Position numbers and translations under genes: made by a program. Shown in pieces: positions 23,201 through 33,774 of a stretch of 60,000 nt of DNA (position 1 is its first letter; each line of letters starts with the position of its first letter). The notes below the pieces were generated by a model. It was not told the DNA's origin, searched no databases, and worked only from the letters and a program-made list of their open reading frames with translations. The stretch is taken from positions 12,849,703 through 12,909,702 of the forward strand of contig NC_064037.1 of the NCBI RefSeq assembly GCF_932526225.1, in the 5' to 3' direction. Source of the DNA: Nematostella vectensis (Eukaryota; Cnidaria; Anthozoa; Actiniaria; Edwardsiidae).

Positions 23201-26200
23201 AATCAACCAACATGCCAACAACCCAATGATCCAACAGGCCAACAACCCACTGACCCAAGAGGCCAACAACCCAATCAACCAACAGGTCAACAACCCAATC
23301 AACCAACAGGCCAACAACACATTTACCGAACAGGCCAGCAACCATCTGACCGAACAGGCCAACAACCCAATCAACCAACAGGCCAGCAACCCAATCAACC
23401 AACAGGCCAACAACCCAATCAACCAACAGGCCAACAACCCAATGATTCAACAGGTCAACAACCCACTAACCGAACAGGCCAACAACCCACTGACCCAAGA
23501 GGCAAACAACCCAACAGGCCAACAACCCAATCAACCAACAGGCCAACAACCCACCGACACAACAGGCAAACAACCCAATGAGCCAACAGGCCAACAACCC
23601 ACTGATCCAACAGGCCAACAACCCACACACCCACTGATCCAACAGGCCAACAACTCACTGACCCAACAGGCCAACAACCCACTGACCCAACAGGCCAACA
23701 ACCCACTGATCCAACAGGCCAACAACTCACTGATCCAACAGGCCAACAACCCAATCAACCAACAGGCCAACAACCCACCGACACAACAGACCAACAAGAC
23801 AATGAACCAGAAAGCCAACAACCCAATAACCCAACAGGCCAAAGCCAAATTGTTGTATCTACAGCCTATGCATTTTTTACAAACATAGTAGCATCAATTT
23901 ACTAATGAAGTACAGTATGATTGTTTGCAGGAAATGGTACACAGACAACAGCTGCTCCACAATCTGATGGCACATTTAAACTTTATGGGTACAAATGGTT
24001 TAGTTCCGCCACAGATGCTGATATGACACTCACCCTAGCAAGAATACAGCAACCTGATGGCTCTGTTATACCTGTAAATAGTATGCCATATGACGTTGTA
24101 ATTATTTATGACATTAGAGCACTCATAAAAAATCTTGACATAACATAGCGAATAGCTTGATATTTCTCTAATGTCTGTTTCATTGCAATAATATTTTCTC
24201 ATCAAACCTTTTTTATAAGCAGTAGGCTAAAGTGTGAAAAAGGTTTCACTCATCGAGACTGAGTTTCCAAAATTCATGAACAGGCTGGAAACAACTGTAG
24301 TCTTAGTTAAAGAAGGGAGGGGGTTAAACTGATTAATTGTTTGCTACTTTATCCTTTATTAATTACCTGTTTTGGAATTCCATCTTCTGTGTTATTTAAT
24401 TCATACAGGGTTCTAGGGGAATCACCATGTTTTATCTTGAAACAAGAAAGGAAGATGGTACTCTGAACAATATTGAAGTGCAGGTAATTGCAGCTGTTTT
24501 TTTTTTTCAGTTTCTTTGTTGTCGTTCTCTTACTTTTGGCTGTTTGCTCATTAGCGTCTGAAAAACAAGCTGGGAACCAAACAACTGCCAACAGCAGAAC
24601 TGTTGCTTGATGGATCAGTAGCTCATCAGGTAAGGAGACCTTTGACCTTTGCAGTGGCCGAGCTGGGTCACACTAGTTGGCTGCAACACCACAACAACAC
24701 AAAAAGTTGCTCTACCATTACCAAGGGGTGAGGAATTTGAACTTGAAAACTACCATATATGTTTTTGTTGCTTTTGATTGGCAAGACCTTCAAGTTCAGT
24801 TGATTGCTTTTTACTCTCTTCATGTAGGTCATACATAAGGCCTTCATGGATTGCCTCCAGTTTTGTTAATCTGTTAAAACATGCAAGTTGATAATGCTAA
24901 TTAGTTTTCTTGATGACAGATAACAGAGGAAGGGCGTGGTATTGCTGGTATTGCTAGCATGCTCACTATTACTCGCATTCACAACAGCATCTCTGCTGTT
25001 GCCGGTATGAGAAGGTGGGCATATTTTTGTTCGATTTTGATCCATCCTGCAATAGTTGAAAAGCCCTTCTTTGTTTACTCCAGTTGTTACACCTACAACT
25101 CCTTCTCATTTTCATCATTATCATCATCTCATCAGCATAATCCCTTCGTCTTTATCTGGCCATCGTAATTTGATCGGCCATCACCTGAACACTGTTTCAT
25201 CATCATTATGATCATCATTGTCATCATCATAATCATCATCTGACCATCATTATTTCATCATCATCATCTGGCCATCATCATCATCTTCATCAGACCATCA
25301 TTATTTGATCATCATCGTTTTTGATTACCATTCTCATTATCACCTTTATATTGTCATCACCAAAAGTATTATAATCACACTTCTCTTTGTAGCCTTTTTT
25401 CCTTTTGAATGTTTTCAGTATTGAGCCATTATTAAAACAATGCAATACACTAATCCTTACATTTATATTCTGAGCAGTTTCCTTACTAATAGCCCTCATC
25501 TAATAACCCTCTCTTCTTCCCCACACTCTCTTGTAATCCTTCCTTTTGAATGTTTTCAGGATTGTGTGCCTTGCTCAGGATTATGCCCTCAGGAGGAGGG
25601 TTTTTGGCAAGACTCTAGCTCAGCATCCACTGCATGTCCAAACCATAGCCAAATTGCAGGTACTTTGCAGAGGTTTTTTTTTCTGTTAATCAGCCGACGA
25701 TTGTGTCATCTGTGTGACGAATGTTTCAAGGCAGCAAAATTCCTTTCAAATTACTTAGTATACCAATTCTGTAGCAGTCACATTCTTTTCTAAAATGATA
25801 AGATGATATTTTGAGAATTATACCCTACAGTTTCACTCAAGTTGTATCCAGGGTGTTTTTGTTGTTGTTGTTGGTGGTGGTGGTGGTGTCTACAGACCCA
25901 TAGCCACGAATCTCTCTTAATATTTTCTCTTAGGGAGCTCGCAGTGATTCTCAATTTTTTTCATTTAGAGGGATCGTCCTGTTGACTCTGGAAGTTCTTC
26001 AGAACCCCCCAAACCCTTGCTGGTCTACCTTCTTCTAAAATCTATTTGCTATACAGATGTTGTACATGTTTGTATTCATGGTTAGTTGGAGTTGCGAGCA
26101 GCATTCCTTCTGGTGATGGAGGTTGTATGACTGCTTGGTTTGGAAGAATGCAGCATGGCACTAGTATCTATTTGACATACAGATGTTGTACATGTTTGTA

Positions 26201-28471
26201 TTCATGGTTAGGTGGAGTTGCGAGCAGCATTTCTTCTGGTGATGGAGGTTGTGAGACTGCTTGGTTTGGAAGAATGCAGCATGGCAACAGAGTGTGATAA
26301 GCACCTGCTCAGACTACTGACACCAATTGCCAAACTCTACACTGCAAAGCAGGTATTATATGGAAAAGAGGCTTCAAGCCAGTGATAGCCAACCTCTTCA
26401 TAGTGCTATAGCCTATAGTAAATAAAAAGTTGCTGTATTTCAGATTATCCAAAAAAAACACGCCCTTTCCTTCAAATTCTGTTCTTCCTCTTGGTATGAT
26501 AGCACTCGAGTTAAGTAGTGTAATATTCAGTATACCAAGAGGAGGTATTTTAATAGCTATTGTCACTTAGTATAATTGTTTACCATAAAGGTCGCTCACC
26601 ACTGTTTAGATAATGAGCTATTTTACCGTACACTTCCAAAGGCAATTTATGTGGCATCTGAAGGGCTGGAGAGTTTTGGCGGTCAGGGGTACATTGAAGA
26701 CACTGGACTTCCAGGGCTTTTGAGGGATGCTCAGGTTTGTAAGCTCTTGTGTGATTAGCTCATAGGGAGAGAAGTGGGAGAATGGATAGAGGGGGAAGGA
26801 ATGGTTCTTAAAAATGAAATATATAAAAAATAAAACATAATATCGAATCCTTTAAAGTACCGAGTTAATCGACATTTCTTTGCTACTGCCAATGTGGGAG
26901 GGCATTCTCATGATTTTATTATATAGTGTGTTGATGTGGATAGAAAACATTATTCAAAATATTTATCTTGCCATTTTGGGAACCACGGATAGCGGATAGA
27001 AGGCATTAATCAAAACATTTGTTTCACCCTAGGTCCTGCCAATTTGGGAGGGCACCACCAACGTTCTTTCACTGGATGTTCTTCGCTCCATTGCAAAGAG
27101 TGACGGACAGGTACTGTATACTTACTCTTGCATGAGCTGTGAATAAGGGTGTGGGAAAGAGCATAAAAGTACGTTACCTATTGATAACGACACACGGGGG
27201 CGTATGTGAAATACACCTAGAAAGCGGTATTTATATATCTCTTTTTCTCTACAGCCTTGTCCATTTTCGTTCTAGACCACGGCCCCATCAGTTTTCACTT
27301 CCCTAACCGCGTCTGACTAGCCGTCGACCTTGTTCCCTTGCGATAAGTCAAGGCTAGATTTAGGGTGGGTGTACACTTATTTATTTCTTATGAAATCTCT
27401 CACGTTATTGCCAGGTTCTGCATGCTTTCCAAGAGTCTGTGCACTCCAAGCTTAAAGCAGCAGACTCCCTGCCCTCTCTTCGGTCATCGTGTGACGTCAT
27501 ACGAAGTGCTGTCGATGACGTCATGTCTCCAAAGCATAGTGACGTCAAACTTCAGCCTTTGGCCGCTAGGGACCTCGCCTTCAGCCTAGCTAGGATTTAT
27601 ATGGGTAATTTTGACTTTACTTCAACTATTGCATAAACACTCGCATATGCAAAAATATATTAAGTAATCCTTTATCTAATCATTCTTATGGCCGCCATTG
27701 TCCGGGATAATAATTTTTTTTTATATTTAATTACTTTGTTATAAATATGCTACGAACGTAATAATACAATACAATAATGATAACAGTCATAAGAACCTTA
27801 GTCATTCTGACTCGTCGACAGCTAACCCCAACTTAGACCCCATTGCTGATATTTTGGTAATTCAGGTTCGATAAACATAGTAGTGGTTTAGTTGATCAAT
27901 TATAGACCCGTGATGTCTCGGTACAATACATGGCCGTGGCGTGGGAACGTTATTGTTTCATCGTGATAATTTTCTCACATTTACGTGATTCCTTTGTCGC
28001 TGTTTTTGACTGTTTATAAACTTGTTATGGCTACCCACTTACTAATTATTGGTGACATAGAACAACTTTTTTATATTGATTTATTTGTTATTTCTTGTTA
28101 GCGGTATTGATGATTGAGCATGCGTCGTGGGAGAAAGCTGAAGCTCACGATATCGAGGCTTCAAAAAGGTTAGTGTAGATATTGTTTTTTTTTGTGCAAA
28201 AGGAAGAGAAAGGAGCGCCACGTTCCCCCTCCGCCGACTCGTTTCGCGCCTCGTTGCGCTGACCTCGACACCCGAGGATGGATGTGTAATATTTAAATTG
28301 TTCTACTTCATCATTGACGTCATCTTCTCTCTCTCACTTATTAGATGGTGTCAGCAGGATCTTACTCCGCTGCTGACCAACCTACGTCACAACGCCTATG
28401 ATGTCACCAGCGTGTCACATGACTTGGCCCTTGTGATGGGGGGACACCCCGAATGCTCTAGTAAATTATAG
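20225..28471 (+). CDS. AidB/ACDH-11-type acyl-CoA dehydrogenase (complete, 15 exons, 631 aa)
   Basis: Exons: 20225-20482, 21135-21367, 21687-21786, 22022-22142, 23931-24073, 24409-24483, 24555-24629, 24920-25014, 25560-25659, 26212-26352, 26642-26734, 27033-27110, 27415-27604, 28102-28168, 28345-28471. Phases agree and the sum is 632 codons. The fold is that of FAD acyl-CoA dehydrogenases, closest to bacterial AidB and nematode ACDH-11, which binds medium-chain acyl groups and tunes fatty-acid desaturation (family knowledge). Seen: N-terminal [12 protein letters not shown], the FAD-contact motif [10 protein letters not shown] (about residues 228-237), [36 protein letters not shown], and [16 protein letters not shown] with Glu484 at the catalytic-base position. 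The first 34 residues are Arg-rich and could target mitochondria; an internal Met at about residue 34 is an alternative start. Acyl substrate unknown. Introns hold a 24-bp minisatellite and a duplicated exon with an in-frame stop. Confidence 0.95.
22205..22553. repeat. 24-bp minisatellite, array 1
   Basis: Units of the type ccaacaggccaacaacccaa in dehydrogenase intron 4 (22143-23930). Open frames run on both strands because the period is a multiple of 3. The first about 270 bp is nearly identical to the start of array 2 at 22828-23098. Confidence 0.95.
22554..22820 (+). repeat. Copy of the exon-5 donor flank, placed upstream of exon 5
   Basis: About 265 bp beginning gttatacctgtaaataatat, nearly identical to 24065-24325, which is the true end of exon 23931-24073 plus the start of its intron. 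The copy has been moved between the two minisatellite arrays, upstream of that exon. Both end in the same aagaagggaggggg-like sequence. Confidence 0.92.
22821..23855. repeat. 24-bp minisatellite, array 2
   Basis: About 1 kb of the same ccaacaggccaacaacccaa family with variants (gaccga, gacaca, atgagc). It ends about 75 bp before the dehydrogenase exon at 23931. Translations are Gln/Asn/Pro/Thr-rich or Leu/Cys/Trp-rich depending on strand; no start context or splice signal suggests coding. Confidence 0.95.
25085..25345. repeat. (ATC)n-rich simple repeat
   Basis: Impure catcat/tcatca triplet tract in the dehydrogenase intron between exons 24920-25014 and 25560-25659. Another copy of that intron's acceptor (ccttttgaatgttttcag) sits about 140 bp upstream of the real one. 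Confidence 0.8.
26041..26175 (+). pseudogene. Duplicated dehydrogenase exon 10 with an in-frame stop
   Basis: Positions 26048-26162 repeat the acceptor and first half of exon 26212-26352 (the copy starts at 26086 after gttag). In the real exon the codons after MEVV encode Arg-Leu-Leu; in the copy the corresponding bases read GTA TGA CTG, a stop. The copy also lacks the second half of the exon and has no evident donor. It is best read as a decayed tandem exon duplication; inclusion in mRNA would truncate the protein. Confidence 0.85.
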
Positions 28472-28666
28472 TTTCTATAGATGAGCATGCTCTTACACTC
28501 CAAATGAGTTGAATGGTGGGGACCGCCTTGGTTTTCTACAGATTGTCTGTATAATCTATATTGCCTATAATCTGTTTGGCCATGTCTTTTGTGGACACCA
28601 GCCATTGTGTTGTTTCAGGCATTTTAGAGGGGCAAAGGCCATGTAGCAAAAGGTACAAGGACATGC

Positions 28667-28835
28667 AGTCTACTCCGAGTCGTTCTTACGCGGGTTTCCT
28701 GTGGTTGAAGTAATTTGTGACGTCACAGGAAGTCATCTTCACCTGTTCTGTGGGTGAACTATTTCCAGGCCCCAAGCCGTCTCACGTTTAATCTCCGAAC
28801 ATAGGAAACCCGTTAAGAACGCCTATGACTAGGCT
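28667..28835. mobile_element. Inverted-repeat element, 169 bp
   Basis: The arms cgttcttacgcgggtttcct and aggaaacccgttaagaacg are imperfect inverse complements, extending to about 35 bp each. Looks like a short non-autonomous DNA element. Confidence 0.7.
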
Positions 28836-29120
28836 AAACTAAAATACGGTGAATTGCAATTATTACTAGTATAATACGCAAATCAAAAGCAGTTTAATGT
28901 TCTAACTTCCACCATGTTTATAGCACTTCAAACAATTAGATCAGTTCAAAGCTGTTCTTATTTGAGAGAGCCCTTTTAAAGACAATTATATCAACAATTA
29001 TTATCTTTTAAAAACAATTAAAATTGTTTTCACCGACAATATATCTGTAATAAAGCCAATTTCTTGGAGCTGTTGTCATAGATTGATCTGGTTCCCTTTT
29101 AGCCGTGATTCATAACAGTT

Positions 29121-29322
29121 TAGGCTTTTGGATATGTCATAACAATTCACACAATTTGACCCGACAGATCTCCGATGTATGATTATAGAAAATCCAACAT
29201 AAGAGGCAATCGTGTAGCAGTTGTTGGATTTCCTATTACCATATATCGGAGATTTGTCGGGTGCAGCCAAGCGGTCTCAATGCACGTGTGAATTCCATGT
29301 TATGACATATCCAAAACAATAG
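29121..29322. mobile_element. Long hairpin, arms of about 85 bp
   Basis: The left arm (ttttggatatgtcataaca ... gacagatctccgat ... aaatccaaca) and right arm (tgttggattt ... atcggagatttgtc ... tgttatgacatatccaaaa) pair almost throughout, with one arm carrying an insertion of about 24 bp. The loop is about 20 bp. Probably a palindromic MITE; a source of small RNA if transcribed. Confidence 0.8.
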
Positions 29323-31313
29323 GAAGTCCAAAAGCACAAACTTCCTCCAAAGGCCCTATTAGCTTCAATATTTACCTCAAAGTTCGGTTACAGTAGAGGT
29401 TCTTATAAGACATTTATTGAATAAAACACCACGACAGAGTTATCTACAACTACAAAAGGCTTCTCTGAAGAAAGAGGGAAAAATATATATCAGGGATTTT
29501 AGGAATAGAAACGATTTTCACAATTAGATGAGAATTAAAAAAAAAAGATCAATAGAAATTATATTTAAGGTTCTTATTGTCAAGACAATCTGATTCTCCA
29601 TTATAGAATACATTTCAATAAAAAAAATCATATTTCGGTGCAAACTGAGCCTCGGCATGTTGTTAAAATTTGGCGAAAATCTTCTTATATAAAAAAGAGT
29701 ATGTTTACCTAAAAAATTTTTCACGTTTTCAAGATCAGAAGATGTTTTACTGTCTTTTTGATAATGGCGCCCTCCGCGCAAGGTCAATGCCAATTCAGTT
29801 TATCTGAATTTACAAAAAACAGACTGAAAACAGATACCTCCCCCCCTATTCTGAGTTTTATACAGCCCATCAAAGTCAAACACAGCTGCACCTAGTCAGC
29901 GGTATCCAAGCTTTCCAACAGTGCTTTGCGGTCCCCACTTTTAACCCTCGTCGTTGTGCTGAAGCCGGCACAAGTTGATGGTTGCTTGTATTTTTCATCA
30001 AAAATACAGCTATGAGCATATTAGGAGAGTGTCTCAGGACATCATGAAGTCTTTTGGGGCATAATTGAGTGCTTTGCTTATGGATATTTGCAAGCAAAAG
30101 TTTTCATGATGATTTTTTCTTGTTTGGCTTTGCCTGGATGAGAAAATAATTTTCTAATGAATCACCACAGCTCTCCTAAATGCTGTCTTTTCTGAAACCA
30201 AATTGATTGCAAAATTGTTTACACTGCTATTCTGGATCTGTATGACCTGGAATTGATTTGTTTGGCTTCGGGGTGAAAAGACTTCTAAAAAACCATCTGA
30301 CTTTGGGGAGAGGAGTGTATTTTCTCGTGAATTTTCCCTTTGATCTCCCAGAATGCTTTGCAATACGTAAAGACATCTTCGGGGTTGTACAAGCCTTCAA
30401 GGAGTGGACATTGTGTTTTGAGGCCATGGAAATGTACCTGGAGGATCAGAATAAAGGTATCTATTTGTGTCTCCTTGTTCGGTTTGAGATTTGTCAAAGA
30501 ACCTGTGCTATTATTTGGCTTAAGAGTAGATGCCAACACCTTGGTTGGATGCATATCTGCAAGACCATTTATCCCTTAGACTGATGCCTGAGTATCTTCA
30601 TCTTGTTGTGTTTATTTTGCATTTATTTTAATTTAATTTTTTGGGTTGTGGGTACTTCCCAAAGCCGGTACAGGCCGGTTGAGGGGTCAATGTGTTAACA
30701 GACGTATCGCTAAGGTCGTGGCTAGACGAGAAAACAAGATCAAAAGCGAGAAACTGGGAACGAGGTTGGCGCGCGCACGTTTTTTTTATGTTCCCCCCGT
30801 TTATCCATCCACTAGAGGCAACAGTACTTATGATAGTTCATAAGTACTTATGAACCCATGGTAAATAGCAGTCACTATTTCAATGATCAGGCTGGTAAAG
30901 AGGGGCAAATGGTCGATTTTATGTTTCTCGTAGAGTGAAAAATGGCCGAATCTCGTTTCACGAAAATACTCTTTACCACCCTGAATGATACATGATTCTT
31001 GAAGCTCGACACTCTTGTATCTAGGAATTGAATCTGCCACCTGCATGCCTGCAGGCGCATCTCTTAAAAGCTTTTGTTGATCAGAATATCACTCAGTGGC
31101 GTCTACGTGACCTGCGTTAAGCTGTTCGAGCTGCTAAGTCAAGCACCGTATAAAGAATTCGGGTGCTACTTGAGGTCAGCTGAATACTAAAGGCTGAGCT
31201 TAAGTGGTTACTACCATTACTACTACATAAAGTATCATAGCTGTTTGTTGCTGTAACCAGCAAACTTGACGCCTGAATTATATAGGCAGCAATGTGACAT
31301 GATCAAGCCGTAC

Positions 31314-31500
31314 AGGTTGGTTCTCACTACGACGTAAGCGCAAACGGAAGCGCAAGACAAGTGTGAATCGGTTAAACATAAGCAAGGGCAAGAAACACGC
31401 AGTTGTGTTCTCTTGCGCTTCCGTTTGCGCTTATGTTCTAGTGAGAATCGGAAGACTACGTGTGTTCCGCTTGCGCTAACGTCCAAGTGAGAACCAACCT
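31314..31500. mobile_element. MITE with AGGTTGGTTCTCACT ends, 187 bp
   Basis: It begins AGGTTGGTTCTCACTACGAC and ends in AGTGAGAACCAACCT. Internal gcgcaaacggaagcgcaag also recurs inverted, so nearly the whole element can fold on itself. No coding capacity. Confidence 0.88.
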
Positions 31501-31635
31501 TAAGTTGGCATCACCTTCTCTAAAGAAACTTGTGGAGGGGCATCTGTAAATTCGAGTGCTGCTGGATAGGTGGCGTAGGACAAGATGGGATTGGTAGAAG
31601 TAGGCGAGTGGCAAAGCTCCTACACAAACGTACAC

Positions 31636-32084
31636 ATGGCTGGAACAAAGATGGCGATGGAAGATGATGTAAACCAGCGCGTTTTACTGCGTTCTGTCTG
31701 GTATAATTCAGCCATTGTGAAAACACAAAGTTTTGCGGTATTAGTTTACTGTATTTTTAGAAACTGGTTTAGATTTATATTAGCGTGAAAGCATTTTTCA
31801 TCACATTTTCGATGTACCTGCTAAAACATTTTCGAGCAAAGTAGTCAATTCTTGATGATGTCCAATATAACGTGCCGCTTTCTAGCTATGCATCCTTTGG
31901 GATTTACTTCATAGTTTTTTACTATCTCATGATCGCCAGTCAACATTTCCAACTGAGGCTGTTGGAACGACGACGGCAACGTGGACTACTACAGCAGAAA
32001 ACGGCAATGGAATTAGCTCAGAATTCAATAGCAGCAGGGGAAAAATGCGTTCTGTCTAACAGATTTAACCAAACTACGACGTAA
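31636..32084 (+). CDS. Possible small single-pass membrane protein (two exons, 87 aa)
   Basis: Model: exon 31636-31700 (ATG at 31636, donor TG|GTATAA) and exon 31886-32084 (acceptor ctttctag, stop at 32082-32084). The join is phase-consistent and gives 88 codons including the stop. The protein would have a short acidic N-terminus, one hydrophobic segment (ASFGIYFIVFYYLMIAS), then a strongly basic Arg/Gln stretch (LLERRRQRGLLQQK), the look of a small integral membrane protein. No family was recognised. The exons are short and the evidence is only open frame, splice signals and a plausible membrane segment, so a chance ORF is possible. Confidence 0.42.
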
Positions 32085-33774
32085 CTCCAGCATCCACGGT
32101 CAATTAGGGACGCGGACATTTGCACTGTAAATTCCTCCAACTACGTTCGCTACTGAAGAAATAATATTTTAGTTCATTGTTATCTGTCTCTGACTATAAA
32201 GTTTTGCTTATTCCATTGCAACTAAATTTATCGCCGAGGGATAACAAATATTTTTTAACTCGTTGTCCTATGCGTCGTCGTCGTCCTTTATTAAAACAAG
32301 GACCCGCACTATAGGAGGGTTGAGCTCCGCCCCCTTTTGGCAGAATCAAATTCAAATTTCAAGATGACAACACGCCGTCACGTTACGTGGAAAGCGATAC
32401 TTTTTAATTGAGTTATCGTCAATAATTTGATCCTTTTTTACTGCACATTACTGCTCTTTTGATTGGTAATCCATTGTTAGTATCCAGGACACCTATGACT
32501 GCGAACCCCTCCTCAGCCAATCCTGGGTACCCGCCTGCAGATACATTGCAAATCGTAAGATTATCAATTAAAGGTGACTAACGTATGGTTCTTGATCAGG
32601 TTTTTATCATCACCATTTTCATACGATGGGATAGTGAACCTCTCAAGCACCTTTCAGTCTTCGAAATGATATTTGAATTCAGGGCCTAGCAAATCAAAGG
32701 CCCCCTAATCGGTTGTGAGATTCCTTTGCTTGCACCCTTTAGCTTGAAATACTAGGTGTAGCGATGGGTACCTCGAAATTTCGAAAGTCTCGCAAAAATT
32801 TCTCGTCTCGGAATCTCGGCGTTTTTTACGCAAGTCTCGATTTTTCAAAATTTTGGGTCTCGGAGCCTCGTTTTTTTTTCTAACACGGTCTTGGATTCTC
32901 GGATTTTTTAACGCGATCTTGGAGTCTCGGATTTCGATCCCTTTTTTATTTGCGCGTGATCGGGACGGTATCCAGTCATTTCGTCCACAAACCGTGTCGT
33001 CCACAACCAACTCGTCCACAAATTGAGTCAACTCGTCCACAAAAATAGAGTCAACTCGTCCACACATAGTTTTTACAAAAATGTAGCCTCGTAACATAAG
33101 TGTTTCATATAAAGAACGTCTAACTGTGAGAAAGAGAGTCTTTTTAGGACTTTATATGCACAGTTATTCAGAAAGTCAGTTCGACATAAAACATTGCATT
33201 AAAACGAACACAAATTCAACACGAAAATTTCGCTCTTATTTCTTTAATATATCACGAACCACTCCGTGACTAGCACCGAATTAATCCCCGGAATACGTAG
33301 ATTAAGGATTGTATAGTTGTTTTTATGCGATTTCAGTGATGCGGCTAAGATGAGTAATTTCTTTCACGCCGCTTCGAGACCGTTGTGTTGTTTAACATAA
33401 AAACACTGCCGACACACATTCAATACGAAAATTTCTCTCTTATTCCTTTAATACATCACGAACCCCTACGTAACTAGCACCGAATTAATCCCCGGAATAC
33501 GTAGATTAAGGATTGTTTAGTTATTTATTCCAAAATTTGACAAAGGTCTCGGGCTCGGATTCTGAAACGCGGGTCTCGGTGCCTCGGCAAGTCTCGGATT
33601 CACCCACCGCCACCCCTAATACTGGGATTTACATGCAAAAAAATATATACAAAGGAGTGAGGGGGACTCATTGTGATGGGCTGTTTTTTTATACGACAAT
33701 GGTATATGCATATGCTAATATTGGCCGATATTTATTCTAGTTTTAAAGACAGGACTCGGAAGCCTGGAAAAGAC
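32085..33774. other. Intergenic region with low-complexity blocks
   Basis: No exon supported. It contains tctcgg-rich low-complexity sequence (about 32770-32960 and again 33540-33600), a short run of actcgtccacaaa repeats (about 32975-33075) and a duplicated block at 33206-33522. Confidence 0.55.
33206..33522. repeat. Direct repeat, two copies of about 115 bp
   Basis: The block containing atcacgaacc and ccgaattaatccccggaata followed by cgtagattaaggattgt occurs at about 33206-33322 and 33405-33522, about 200 bp apart. The two tctcgg-rich blocks flank the pair at a distance, so all of it may be one composite repeat unit. Confidence 0.8.

Larger units (their letters stand above)
28472..31635. 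other. Gene-poor region with hairpin elements
   Basis: This lies downstream of the dehydrogenase stop. A possible polyadenylation signal AATAAA is at 29049-29054. Three inverted-repeat elements are listed separately. Around 30258-30584 several frames are open, but no domain is recognisable and no splice model holds. The rest is AT-rich sequence in which nothing could be supported. Confidence 0.55.

Noticed and set aside
22137-23888. Gln/Asn-rich and Leu/Cys/Trp-rich repeat ORFs (up to 236 codons)
   Set aside because: They are produced by the 24-bp minisatellite inside dehydrogenase intron 4; the flanking exons splice in frame without them.
30258-30584. 108-codon plus-strand ORF and overlapping minus-strand ORFs
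   Set aside because: No domain or transposon motif could be recognised in any frame and no consistent exon model was found; left as unexplained sequence.
32705-33097. 130-codon minus-strand ORF rich in Arg/Lys
   Set aside because: It runs through tctcgg-type low-complexity sequence and short Val-Asp-Glu repeats, with no recognisable domain.
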